DNA from: F23-D06 sp002392325
GTDB taxonomy: Bacteria; Bacteroidota; Bacteroidia; Bacteroidales; WCHB1-69
NCBI GenBank assembly: GCA_946624065.1
Contig: CAMORT010000014.1
Coordinates: 1 to 45,234 of the forward strand
Reading direction: 5' to 3'
DNA length: 45,234 nucleotides
Below the pieces are notes generated by a model. The model ran no database searches. It had not been told where the DNA came from and was given only the letters and a program-made list of their open reading frames with translations. Positions 31,994 to 39,263 of this stretch are shown piece after piece. The translations under genes were made by a program, and so were the position numbers. How positions within the stretch are numbered: position 1 is the stretch's first letter; every line of letters starts with the position of its first letter.

Positions 31994-32806
31994 ATGAAAA
32001 AAACATTTGCTTTTGTTTTTTGTCTTGTGATGTCCGCCGTTTGGTGCTGCTTGGCGCCAAGAGCTTATGCGCAAAGACCTGACCATCAAGGAATGCAGAA
32101 TTACATGACCTCGCTGACCATCGTGTCCGACCAGCAGGCGTTTTGGGTGTTTATTGATGATGTGCAACAGAACGACAACTCCACTCGCTCCATCAGAATT
32201 GAGCGAGTTCCGGCTGGTGAGCACTATCTTCGTGTGGAGATGGACAACAATGAGCATATCACATTCGGACAATATATTATGGTTGATCCGACTGGTACAA
32301 CATTTCACATTGACATCCAACGACATCTGTATGGTCTCTCCCAATATCATGGCATTCCACGTGCCGAACAGGTGGTTTCGTATCAGAAAGCCGTGCCTCA
32401 ACCACCGCAAGTTCCTGCTCATGAACATCACGGTCAACCTCTCCCACACCAATATGGGGAACACCCCCATAGTCCCGACATGCACCAGCATGCTCCAGCA
32501 CCTGCTCCTTTTCCCATGGCCATGAACGAAATGGACTTCCAACGGGCCTTGTCTGTGATCAAAAGCGAGGATTTTGAAAATACCAAGCTTTCCACCGCCA
32601 AGCAGGTGGCATCCAATAATCTGCTGACAGTAAACCAGATCAGTCGGATTTGCCAATTGTTTGAGTTTGACAATACCCGGCTGGACTTCGCCAAAACCGC
32701 CTATTCCCGTTGCGTGGATCAGAACCAATACTATCTGCTGCATTCGGTTTTTGAGTTTGACAGCAACAAGAAAGAACTGGACAAATTTGTTCAGCAACAG
32801 AAATAA
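31994..32806 (+). CDS. secreted protein with a C-terminal DUF4476 domain
   Basis: A 270-residue exported protein. The signal peptide (MKKTFAFVFCLVMSAVWCCL, cleavage after AYAQ) is followed by a beta-rich region of the kind seen in PEGA-like modules (FWVFIDDVQQNDNSTRSIRI, VPAGEHYLRVEMDN). Next is a His/Pro/Gln-rich linker (about 130-172), and a helical C-terminal domain (FQRALSVIKSEDFENTKLST, AKQVASNNLLTVNQISRICQ, DFAKTAYSRCVD), which is DUF4476. The His-rich linker (HEHHGQPLPHQYGEHPHSPD) could bind metal, an inference only. The start at 31994 removes 23 residues that would precede the signal peptide and overlap the promoter. Confidence 0.82.
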   Translation: MKKTFAFVFCLVMSAVWCCLAPRAYAQRPDHQGMQNYMTSLTIVSDQQAFWVFIDDVQQNDNSTRSIRIERVPAGEHYLRVEMDNNEHITFGQYIMVDPTGTTFHIDIQRHLYGLSQYHGIPRAEQVVSYQKAVPQPPQVPAHEHHGQPLPHQYGEHPHSPDMHQHAPAPAPFPMAMNEMDFQRALSVIKSEDFENTKLSTAKQVASNNLLTVNQISRICQLFEFDNTRLDFAKTAYSRCVDQNQYYLLHSVFEFDSNKKELDKFVQQQK

Positions 32807-32814
32807 ATTTGTAT

Positions 32815-32823
32815 TTTTGCAAT
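32815..32823 (+). promoter_or_regulatory. -7 box of the crotonase gene
   Basis: TATTTTTGC lies 24 bases before the ATG at 32847. Confidence 0.6.
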
Positions 32824-32846
32824 CGTTTTAGAAAATACACACCTAT

Positions 32847-33623
32847 ATGGAATACAACTTTTTGAAGATACAAAATACAGGTGCGGTTTGCACGCTGGCT
32901 ATTTCCGCGCCCAAGTCCCTTAATGCGCTCAATTCCACGATTTTGAAGGAATTGGATGATTTTATTACGAATATCAGTAAGGATATTCGGGTGCTCATCA
33001 TCACGGGTGATGGAGAGAAGTCGTTTGTGGCCGGTGCCGACATTTCGGAGATGGCCAATTTGAACGAAGCCGAAGGCGAAGTGTTTGGAAAGTTAGGTGC
33101 GCAGGTGTTCCGCAAAATCGAGACGCTGCCTATTCCGGTGATTGCCGCCGTGAACGGATTCGCGCTGGGTGGCGGATGCGAGCTGGCCATGGCTTGCGAT
33201 ATCCGTATCGCGTCCAACAAGGCCAAATTCGGACAGCCTGAGGTCGGACTGGGTATCATCCCGGGTTTCTCGGGCACTTATCGTCTGGCCAAACTCGTGG
33301 GTATGGGCATGGCCAAGGAACTGATATTCACAGGCCGCCCCATACGCGCGGATGAAGCCCTGCGCATAGGCCTGGTGAACGCCATTTATGAGCCGGAGCA
33401 ACTGATGGAAGAGGCCATGAACCTCGCCAACCGCATGCTGCCCAACGCGCCTATCGCCATCCGCTACGCCAAAGAGTGCATCAATGAGGAGTACGACCTG
33501 GCCGCTGATGACGCTATCGCTTTCGAGAACAGGATGTTTGGCAAGTGCTTCGCCACGAAGGACCAGAAAGAGGGCATGTCGGCGTTCTTGAACAAGGCAA
33601 AACCGGAGTTTCGGAATGAATAA
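32847..33623 (+). CDS. crt: enoyl-CoA hydratase (crotonase)
   Basis: A 258-residue enoyl-CoA hydratase, which adds water to crotonyl-CoA to give 3-hydroxybutyryl-CoA. The oxyanion hole and catalytic glutamates are in FVAGADISEM, NGFALGGGCELAMACDIRIA (Glu112) and FGQPEVGLGIIPGFSGTYRL (Glu132). Both Glu are present, which distinguishes true hydratases from many crotonase-fold relatives. It precedes hbd by 73 bases that contain a low-complexity repeat but no -7 box, so the two probably form one unit, ending in a strong terminator after hbd. Confidence 0.92.
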   Translation: MEYNFLKIQNTGAVCTLAISAPKSLNALNSTILKELDDFITNISKDIRVLIITGDGEKSFVAGADISEMANLNEAEGEVFGKLGAQVFRKIETLPIPVIAAVNGFALGGGCELAMACDIRIASNKAKFGQPEVGLGIIPGFSGTYRLAKLVGMGMAKELIFTGRPIRADEALRIGLVNAIYEPEQLMEEAMNLANRMLPNAPIAIRYAKECINEEYDLAADDAIAFENRMFGKCFATKDQKEGMSAFLNKAKPEFRNE

Positions 33624-33656
33624 GCTGTTAGCTATTGGCCGTTAGTCATTAGCTTC
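33623..33656. repeat. degenerate GGCCRTTAG-type repeat between crt and hbd
   Basis: AGCTGTTAGCTATTGGCC followed by GTTAGTCATTAGC is built of a repeating TTAGC/ATTGGCC unit. A related stretch lies at 44769-44800 after the oxidoreductase operon. Confidence 0.5.
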
Positions 33657-33696
33657 AATCAATATTAAACTATAAACTAATAAAAATAAATCGCTT

Positions 33697-34533
33697 ATGA
33701 AAATTTGTGTTATCGGAACAGGTACGATGGCCAAGGGCATTGTGAAGGCATTCGCCGCCAAGATGCCGGTCGTTATGAAAAGTAGAACCCAGGAGAGCTT
33801 GGACAAGGCCATGGGCTCATTTGCCAAAGGTTATGGCAAATTGGTAGAGAAAGGCAAACTCACACAGGAAGCCGTTGACGCTATCCTCGCCAACATTACC
33901 ACCACCACGGATTACGCTACTTTTGCGGATGCTGACCTCGTCATTGAGGCCGCGGTGGAGAACATGCAGCTCAAGAAAGATGTATTCACCGAACTTGACA
34001 AGATCTGCAAGCCGGAGACTGTCTTCGCCACCAACTCTTCTTCATTGTCCATCACCGAGATTGCCGCTTGCACGAGCCGTCCTGACAAATTCATCGGCAT
34101 GCACTTCTTCAATCCTGCCGACCGTATGGCACTGGTGGAAGTGATCAAAGGACAGAAAACCTCTGAAGAGGTGTGCAACTGCATTGTGGAGTTGGCAAGT
34201 TCCATTGGCAAGACCCCGGTGCTGGTGAATGAAGCTCCTGGTTTCGTGGTGAACCGCATCCTCATCCCGATGATCAATGAGGCAGTGGGTATCTTGGCCG
34301 ACGGAATCGCTTCCGCTGAAGATATCGACAAGTGCATGATGTTGGGTGCCAACCACCCGATGGGCCCGCTCGCACTGGCCGACCTGATTGGCAACGATGT
34401 GAACCTCGCCATCATGGAAGTGCTCTACAACGAGTTCGGCGATCCGAAATACCGTCCGCACCCGCTGTTGCGCAAGATGGTGCGCGCCGGCCTGCTCGGA
34501 CGCAAAACCGGCGAAGGTTTTTACAAGTACTAA
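33697..34533 (+). CDS. hbd: 3-hydroxybutyryl-CoA dehydrogenase
   Basis: A 278-residue short 3-hydroxyacyl-CoA dehydrogenase, NAD(P)-linked, between acetoacetyl-CoA and 3-hydroxybutyryl-CoA. The nucleotide loop is VIGTGTMAKG. The catalytic set is visible: Ser115-117 in ATNSSSLSITEIA, His136 in GMHFFNPADRM and Glu148 in LVEVIKG, with the C-terminal VNEAPGFVVNRILIPMINEA and RKTGEGFYKY. The length fits the family (about 280). It is the end of the crt-hbd unit, followed by a bidirectional terminator. Confidence 0.95.
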   Translation: MKICVIGTGTMAKGIVKAFAAKMPVVMKSRTQESLDKAMGSFAKGYGKLVEKGKLTQEAVDAILANITTTTDYATFADADLVIEAAVENMQLKKDVFTELDKICKPETVFATNSSSLSITEIAACTSRPDKFIGMHFFNPADRMALVEVIKGQKTSEEVCNCIVELASSIGKTPVLVNEAPGFVVNRILIPMINEAVGILADGIASAEDIDKCMMLGANHPMGPLALADLIGNDVNLAIMEVLYNEFGDPKYRPHPLLRKMVRAGLLGRKTGEGFYKY

Positions 34534-34554
34534 CAGTTAGTATAACTGAAAATG

Positions 34555-34585
34555 AAAAAGGCGACCGTATGGCCGCCTTTTTTTT
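34555..34585. terminator. intrinsic terminator after hbd, bidirectional
   Basis: AAAAAGGCG (34555-34563) pairs with CGCCTTTTT (34574-34582), closed by a ten-base loop and followed by more T. It sits between convergent hbd and the XRE gene, and the A/T symmetry lets it serve both. Confidence 0.9.
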
Positions 34586-35222
34586 ATCTCGGATAATACT
34601 CCTCAAAGCTCCTATCCTCGTAGAAAAACACGATTTTCACCAGTTTTTTATCGTCCTGAGAATTGGATATTCGCTCACGCCTTGGACTGGCGACCGAAAT
34701 ATGCGAATCTGACACACGCGACCTCCCGCGGTTCGGACGGGTGACGATTTCGTTTTTGGGTTGTGGTTCCGGCACCGTCACCGCAGGTTCCTCTACAGGC
34801 TCTTCCGTTGGGGAGTCTTTCTCCACTTCTTTGCTTGTTGGCTTCGTTACGGGTTCTTCTTCAGGTGGGGTCACAGGGGTTTCCTCTACGGGTTGCTCGT
34901 CTTGAACTTCTGGCGTGGGTTCCACATAGGCGTCTTCGGTCCCAGAAAACAAATCCGTCTGTTGCATGTTGTCCACCGTCTTGGTGATAGGTTTCTCTGG
35001 TTCCGCCGCAACCGGTTGCAACATTTCTCCCATACCCATAATCAGCCATTCAGTACTGATCTCCGGAAAGGCAATCAATATCTTCTTGGCAATATCCAAA
35101 CTCGGTTGATTACGCCCTGAAAATATGTGTGTCAAACTTGATCGGTTGACATTAATCTTGTCTGCAAATGCCGTTGGTGACATTTGTTCATAATCCATTA
35201 CTTGTTTAATTCTCTCAACCAT
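34584..35222 (-). CDS. XRE-family regulator with a long Pro/Glu/Thr linker and a conserved C-terminal tail
   Basis: A 212-residue protein. Residues 1-66 are a Cro/C1 helix-turn-helix (MVERIKQVMDYEQMSPTAFA, DKINVNRSSLTHIFSGRNQP, ILIAFPEISTEWLIMGMGEM). Residues about 70-165 are a low-complexity linker rich in Pro, Glu, Thr and Val. The last 20 residues (KLVKIVFFYEDRSFEEYYPR) form a short beta-like tail that looks conserved, because it ends in an aromatic-rich motif rather than linker sequence. The STEWLIMGMGEM pattern is typical of phage-repressor-like regulators in this phylum. Palindromes TTTAC-N4-GTAA in the upstream region, one overlapping its own -7 box (35299-35307), make autoregulation plausible, though not shown. 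Confidence 0.82.
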   Translation of the reverse strand: MVERIKQVMDYEQMSPTAFADKINVNRSSLTHIFSGRNQPSLDIAKKILIAFPEISTEWLIMGMGEMLQPVAAEPEKPITKTVDNMQQTDLFSGTEDAYVEPTPEVQDEQPVEETPVTPPEEEPVTKPTSKEVEKDSPTEEPVEEPAVTVPEPQPKNEIVTRPNRGRSRVSDSHISVASPRRERISNSQDDKKLVKIVFFYEDRSFEEYYPR

Positions 35223-35285
35223 ATTACAAAAATAAATTTTATAAATTCAAAAATCAAATTAGAAAACGACAGACAGTACGCCTCG

Positions 35286-35307
35286 TTTTTTACAGTTGGC
35301 AAAAATA
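35286..35307 (-). promoter_or_regulatory. -7 box and operator-like site of the XRE gene
   Basis: The reverse strand reads TATTTTTGC at 35299-35307. It overlaps TTTTTTAC-AGTT-GGCAAAAA (35286-35305), whose left arm is identical to that of the perfect palindrome at 35698-35717. Confidence 0.5.
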
Positions 35308-35639
35308 ATACAGTCTGATATATGTTCGGCGAGAATGTTCATAAATTCCTGTATTTTGCTTTAGGTAGATTAATTAAATTATTAATATACAAGTTGTTTG
35401 ATAATAATAACTCAATTTTTAAGAATTGTTAGTTAAAACACACCAATATATAAAGTAATACTATAAATATAAAGTATAAATATATTGGTTTTCAAATAAA
35501 TAAAAAATATTTATTAATAGACAAAATATACCTGCAGGCTACAAACGGGTTTAATAAGTATTTAGTCTTTAGGTGGCCGATTTCGCGCACCCAACACTGA
35601 ATATAAGTAACACATAGTTTACAAATAAAACAACTCGGC

Positions 35640-35746
35640 TTTACATCCGTAATTACAAATATAGTTGATGTGGTATAAATGTAAACTTGTATGGTTGTTT
35701 TTTACGATTGTAAAAAATGACATTGCTGATGTTTTACTTTTGTAAA
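35640..35746. promoter_or_regulatory. array of TTTAC-N4-GTAA palindromes, candidate operators
   Basis: Three sites: TTTAC-ATCC-GTAAT at 35640-35653, TTTTTTAC-GATT-GTAAAAAA at 35698-35717, and TTTAC-TTTT-GTAAA at 35733-35746. The centres of the last two are 32 bases apart, about three helical turns. The third overlaps a -7-like TACTTTTG at 35735-35742. Confidence 0.5.
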
Positions 35747-35806
35747 CACAACATTTGGATAAGGTGACCAGAGTGGCGTTGTGCCACCAAATGATTAGTC
35801 TGGGAC
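35747..35806 (+). ncRNA. candidate structured RNA with pseudoknot potential
   Basis: A -7-like TACTTTTG at 35735-35742 would start a transcript near 35748. That transcript can form a hairpin GTGGC/GCCAC (35773-35777 with 35783-35787), extended by CCAGA/TCTGG (35768-35772 with 35799-35803). CATTTG (35752-35757) can pair with CAAATG (35788-35793) in the bulge, giving a pseudoknot. No known RNA family is recognised and no terminator follows. Confidence 0.3.
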
Positions 35807-35938
35807 AATAAATTTAATGCATATACCATAGTCATTGATTTTGATCTGGAATTAGATATTTCAATTTTCGTGGTCGGATATAAAAGTGCAGTCAAAAATT
35901 GAATTCTCGTGAGGATATTCCTGTTCGCATATCTTTTC

Positions 35939-35947
35939 TATTTTTGC
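35939..35947 (+). promoter_or_regulatory. -7 box of the DUF486 gene
   Basis: TATTTTTGC lies 43 bases before the ATG at 35991. Confidence 0.6.
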
Positions 35948-35990
35948 AGCGCTTTAAATCTAGATCGAATTTTTAATTAATAATTTGTAT

Positions 35991-36359
35991 ATGAGAGGTT
36001 TATATAGTGTTGCGCTCCTACTCTGCTCCAATGTGTTCATGACTTTGGCGTGGTACAGTCACCTGAAACTGCAAAGTGTGTCCTGGTTTTCCAAATTGTC
36101 CCTCCCCCTGGTGATTCTGTTCAGTTGGGGCATTGCCTTGTTTGAGTATTGCTGTCAGGTACCTGCCAACCGTATTGGTTTCATCGGGAATGGTGGCCCC
36201 TTTAACATTTGGCAGTTAAAAGTCATCCAAGAGGCGGTGTCATTGACGGTTTTTACCATTTTTATGCTTGTTTTTTTCAAGGACCAGCCGCTCCGGGTGA
36301 ATCATCTGATCGGTTTTGCGCTTTTGATACTGGCGGTTTACTTCTTGTTTAAGAAGTAG
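35991..36359 (+). CDS. DMT-family / DUF486 small membrane protein
   Basis: A 122-residue protein with four predicted membrane helices (about 4-22, 32-52, 78-95, 100-120). The sequence FMTLAWYSHLKLQSVSWFSK, then WGIALFEYCCQVPANRIGFI, the conserved PFNIWQLKVIQEAVSLTVFT and LRVNHLIGFALLILAVYFLF, matches DUF486, a short relative of drug/metabolite transporters. The substrate is unknown. The ATG at 35991 is preferred over the TTG at 35985. It follows the large AT-rich gap and is transcribed alone. Confidence 0.9.
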   Translation: MRGLYSVALLLCSNVFMTLAWYSHLKLQSVSWFSKLSLPLVILFSWGIALFEYCCQVPANRIGFIGNGGPFNIWQLKVIQEAVSLTVFTIFMLVFFKDQPLRVNHLIGFALLILAVYFLFKK

Positions 36360-36375
36360 TTATATTCTAAAATAA

Positions 36376-36408
36376 GAATATTTCAATTTTTTTTGAAAAA
36401 AAATATTC
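36376..36408 (+). terminator. AT-rich hairpin after the DUF486 gene
   Basis: GAATATTT (36376-36383) pairs with AAATATTC (36401-36408) around a 17-base T/A-rich loop containing eight T. It is weak in GC and is given as a possible terminator only. Confidence 0.3.
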
Positions 36409-36481
36409 AGGAGGTAAAATATTTCCCCGTGTAGTTGCGTTACAATATCGTTCAATGAAATATTAACGTAAACCGCATTGC

Positions 36482-36631
36482 ATGGAGAAAACCTCTACCT
36501 CTTTAGCGAGGAAATCTGTGAAAAAAGAAAGGCCGTCCCGTCGCATCATCAGCAACATCCTGAACTACTCAAGGTCAATGGAAATGATTGCGAGCGTATA
36601 TGGCAAGCAGATTTTACTCATCAACAATTAA
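36482..36631 (+). CDS. 49-residue basic small protein
   Basis: A short frame: MEKTSTSLARKSVKKERPSR, then RIISNILNYSRSMEMI, then ASVYGKQILLINN. It is strongly basic at the N-terminus and has a regular amphipathic helix in the middle. I have seen similar short proteins with a RIIxNILxYSxSxE core ending in NN in Bacteroidales genomes, but no family name comes to mind. It ends 39 bases before folK. A clear promoter is not visible; the preceding AGGAGG at 36409-36414 is too far from the ATG to matter. Coding is supported by sequence character only, and the function is unknown. Confidence 0.55.
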   Translation: MEKTSTSLARKSVKKERPSRRIISNILNYSRSMEMIASVYGKQILLINN

Positions 36632-36658
36632 AGGTGCTTTTTCAAAGCATCTTTTTTT

Positions 36659-36667
36659 TATCTTTGC
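36659..36667 (+). promoter_or_regulatory. -7 box of the folK fusion gene
   Basis: TATCTTTGC ends three bases before the ATG at 36671. Transcription would start at about the start codon, as at hicA, predicting a leaderless message or use of the second ATG at 36677. Confidence 0.5.
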
Positions 36668-36670
36668 GGC

Positions 36671-37780
36671 ATGAAAATGAAAAGGGCGATTATCGGCATG
36701 GGAAGCAATCTTGGCGACAGGGCCGCCTATTTGGCGGAGGCCCGCCGGTTGATTGCGGAGCGCGTGGGCGAAATACTGGACACCTCCTCTGAATTGGAAA
36801 CGGAGGCGTGGGGGTTCGAGGCGCCCGCGTTCATCAATCAGGTTATTGTTGTCGGCACGGAGCTGGAACCGTTGGCGCTGCTGGATGAGCTCCAACGCAT
36901 AGAGCGTGAGCTCGGGCGCACGGAAAAGACCCGATGGAGTGACGGACAACCGGAGTATCACAACCGCACGATAGACTTGGATATTTTGGATTACGACCAT
37001 CAAACATATCAGGATGAGCGACTTACACTCCCCCACCCGCGTATCCGTGAACGCGAGTTTGTGAAGACGCAATTGGAGGAACTGGACCTGTTGGGTGGCA
37101 TCCCTTTCCCTGAACATGCGCCCACCCGTACTGAACCGAAAGGGAATGTACCATATAGTTATATAGTGGTGGAAGGTTGCATCGGAGCAGGCAAGACCAC
37201 CTTGACCAAGATGCTGGCGGAGGATTACAACGCCGAACTGGTGCTGGAGCGATTCGCCGACAACCCCTTCCTGCCCAAATTCTATAAGGACCCCGTGCAT
37301 TATGCCTTCCCTGTGGAGATGACCTTCCTCATGGACCGTTACCAGCAACTCCGTAGCTTGCTGACAGCCCGCGACATGTTCAAGGATTTTGTCATCGGCG
37401 ACTATTTCATCGACAAGTGCATCATTTTCTCCAAGAACAACCTCCTTGCCGATGAGTACAATTTGTACAAGAATGTTTTTGACACCATATCTTCATTTTT
37501 GCCCAAACCGAAACTCATCCTATATTTATATAATGATGCGGAGCACCTGCTGCGCAACATTGCCATGCGCGGACGCGAGTACGAGAAAGACATCACGGCA
37601 GAATATCTTAACAGCATACAGGACAGTTATATAGGATATTTCAAGCAGCAGACGCAGATCCCGATCCTGTTGGTGGAGACGGCCAAACTGGATTTTGTGA
37701 AAAATCCCGGTGACTATCAGCGAATCAGGCAGTTGGTGGAGGCGAAGTATGAACCGGGTATCCACCGTATCACATTCTGA
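36671..37780 (+). CDS. folK: FolK (HPPK) - deoxynucleoside kinase fusion
   Basis: A 369-residue two-domain protein. Residues 1-140 are 6-hydroxymethyl-dihydropterin pyrophosphokinase of folate synthesis: IIGMGSNLGDRAAYLAEARR, FEAPAFINQVIVV, RIERELGRTEKTRWSDGQPE, HNRTIDLDILDYD and LPHPRIREREFV. After a short linker (141-160), residues 161-369 are a deoxynucleoside kinase: P-loop VEGCIGAGKTTLTKM (169-177 core), LVLERFADNPFLPKFYKDP, and the lid-like RGREYEKDITAEYLNSIQDS. Both halves keep their motifs, so both activities are likely. As I recall, this fusion has been reported in Bacteroidota. The start may be 36671 or 36677. Confidence 0.92.
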   Translation: MKMKRAIIGMGSNLGDRAAYLAEARRLIAERVGEILDTSSELETEAWGFEAPAFINQVIVVGTELEPLALLDELQRIERELGRTEKTRWSDGQPEYHNRTIDLDILDYDHQTYQDERLTLPHPRIREREFVKTQLEELDLLGGIPFPEHAPTRTEPKGNVPYSYIVVEGCIGAGKTTLTKMLAEDYNAELVLERFADNPFLPKFYKDPVHYAFPVEMTFLMDRYQQLRSLLTARDMFKDFVIGDYFIDKCIIFSKNNLLADEYNLYKNVFDTISSFLPKPKLILYLYNDAEHLLRNIAMRGREYEKDITAEYLNSIQDSYIGYFKQQTQIPILLVETAKLDFVKNPGDYQRIRQLVEAKYEPGIHRITF

Positions 37781-37782
37781 GC

Positions 37783-37833
37783 GGTTGCGTTGCAGTTTTT
37801 TTTTCAAACTATGCGCAACCAATCTTTTTTTTT
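37783..37833 (+). terminator. intrinsic terminator after the folK fusion gene
   Basis: GGTTGCG (37783-37789) pairs with CGCAACC (37814-37820), with inner AGTTT/AAACT pairing, followed by nine T (37825-37833). Confidence 0.85.
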
Positions 37834-37835
37834 AC

Positions 37836-37844
37836 TACTTTTGC
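37836..37844 (+). promoter_or_regulatory. -7 box of the 37893 gene cluster
   Basis: TACTTTTGC follows directly after the terminator T run, 48 bases before the ATG at 37893. Confidence 0.55.
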
Positions 37845-37892
37845 CTGCTTATTTTTAGCGTGATAATTAAGAAATAAAAACATATAAAAGTT

Positions 37893-38570
37893 ATGAAAAC
37901 CAGAACCTTAATCAGTACCCTTTTGGTAATCCTCGTCGTTATCCTGGCTATTTTCGCCGCACGAAGCATCATGCGCCCCGAAAAGTTCAGACAAACCTAC
38001 GAGGACCGCAAAGCTGCCAACGTGACGAACCTCAAAACCATCCGTTGCGCGCAGACCATCTACAAAAATGTCTATAAGAAATACGCTTCCGACATTGACA
38101 GTCTGGTAGATTTCGTCAAGAATGGTCAGGTGGAAGTGGAGAAGACCGTAGGTAACTTCCCCGACACCATGAGTCAGGAGCAGGCCTTCAAACTCGGTCT
38201 CATCCAGAAGAAAGTGGTGAAGATCCCCGCCATCGACAAGATGCTGGAACTGGATCCCAATTTGACCAAGGAGAACTACAAGAACTTCCAGTATATCCCG
38301 TATAGCGACAAGCAGAAGTATGAAATCCAGACAGGTTCCATCGCTTCCAAAACTTACGAGATCCCGGTTTACAGAATTGATGTCTCCGAAGACCAGATTC
38401 TTGTGAACATGGACCGCAGTATTACACCGGAAAACGCTGGTGTGTTCACCAAATTCTGGAACAAGATTTTCTATAACAACCTGGCGGAGGAAGACCAGTA
38501 CAAAGCCCAGTATGGTGACCTTTACATGGGTTCTCTCACCGAAGCCAGCACAGCAGGCAGTTGGGAGTAA
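37893..38570 (+). CDS. membrane-anchored protein of unknown function
   Basis: A 225-residue protein with one N-terminal membrane helix (about 7-25, LISTLLVILVVILAIFAARS) and a soluble remainder. The helix is followed by the basic KFRQTYEDRKAANVTNLKTI and a helical stretch CAQTIYKNVYKKYASDIDSL, then mixed sequence ending DLYMGSLTEASTAGSWE. The stretch after the helix is reminiscent of pilin-like or solute-binding periplasmic proteins, but I recognise no family. It has its own promoter, ends three bases before the DUF3822-like gene, and starts a tight cluster with rsmD and pth. Confidence 0.8.
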   Translation: MKTRTLISTLLVILVVILAIFAARSIMRPEKFRQTYEDRKAANVTNLKTIRCAQTIYKNVYKKYASDIDSLVDFVKNGQVEVEKTVGNFPDTMSQEQAFKLGLIQKKVVKIPAIDKMLELDPNLTKENYKNFQYIPYSDKQKYEIQTGSIASKTYEIPVYRIDVSEDQILVNMDRSITPENAGVFTKFWNKIFYNNLAEEDQYKAQYGDLYMGSLTEASTAGSWE

Positions 38571-38573
38571 TCT

Positions 38574-39260
38574 ATGGACACGACATTATCCAATTACTAT
38601 AAAAAATCCATTCGGCTGACCCCGAATGGATTTTCACTTTTTAAAGTGAACGATAACGGGAAGGTGGAACGCCATGATGTTCCGGCGGGTGAGAATGTTC
38701 TGCTTACCACCAAGGCGCCGGAGTTTTTCGGCATGGAGACCGCGACCCCGCAACCCATTGACATTATCGTGGGCACGCATGTGCCCATGTTGGTGCCGGA
38801 TGTGATTTATGACGAGGCCAAAGCGAAGGATTATCTGAACATGCAGTTCGACATCACCCATTACGGCCAGCATTTCAGCGACCAACTGGGGCATTACCGC
38901 TCGCTATACTTTCTTACCCAGAACGAGTATGATACCATAAACCATCTTCCGTGCATCCCGCACTTTATCAGCGAGGGTACGCTGCTTTACCGTTTCCTGT
39001 GTGAGAAGGGCGAGTCCGAGGCCATGCTGTTGTCCGTCAATGACCACTATGTGGATGTTATAGCCACACACGGCGGCGAGCCCTCCTTTGTGAACCGCCT
39101 CACCCGTACGGAGAATGTGGATGTTTTGTATTACACCTTGAACTGCATGCAGCAGTTTGTGATGAACACCCCCACTCTTTTCGTGCATTATTTCAACAAA
39201 CCCAACAAGAAACTTAACGACCTCCTGATGAAGTATCACGAGAAGGTTGTTTTATTATAG
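38574..39260 (+). CDS. DUF3822 family protein
   Basis: A 228-residue cytoplasmic protein. DUF3822 proteins are found next to rsmD in Bacteroidota, as here, and the sequence shows the family's features: LTPNGFSLFKVNDNGKVE near the N-terminus, VLLTTKAPEFFGMETATPQP, VPMLVPDVIYDEAKAKDYLN, and DVLYYTLNCMQQFVMNTPTL. The fold is expected to be ASKHA/actin-like (as in type IV pilus PilM relatives), an inference I cannot verify. No catalytic residues are identified. It starts three bases after the preceding gene and ends three bases before rsmD, so the four genes form one unit. Confidence 0.75.
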   Translation: MDTTLSNYYKKSIRLTPNGFSLFKVNDNGKVERHDVPAGENVLLTTKAPEFFGMETATPQPIDIIVGTHVPMLVPDVIYDEAKAKDYLNMQFDITHYGQHFSDQLGHYRSLYFLTQNEYDTINHLPCIPHFISEGTLLYRFLCEKGESEAMLLSVNDHYVDVIATHGGEPSFVNRLTRTENVDVLYYTLNCMQQFVMNTPTLFVHYFNKPNKKLNDLLMKYHEKVVLL

Positions 39261-39263
39261 GAT

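Larger units (their letters stand above)
35223..35990. other. AT-rich intergenic region, 768 bases
   Basis: No convincing gene is seen here on either strand; the longest plus-strand frame worth noting is a 36-codon frame at 35322. The region holds, from left to right, the XRE -7 box and an operator-like site (35286-35307), a long AT-rich stretch without features (35310-35600), an array of TTTAC-N4-GTAA palindromes (35640-35746), a potential structured RNA (35747-35806), and the promoter of the DUF486 gene (35939-35947). Base composition is far lower in GC than the flanking genes. Confidence 0.7.

Noticed and set aside
35322..35432. 36-codon frame MFGENVHKFLYFALGR... in the AT-rich gap
   Set aside because: No promoter, AT-driven composition, no recognisable protein features.
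36478..36792. 104-codon frame overlapping the start of the folK fusion
   Set aside because: It is out of frame with both the 49-residue gene and folK, and its tail is a shadow of the FolK coding sequence.
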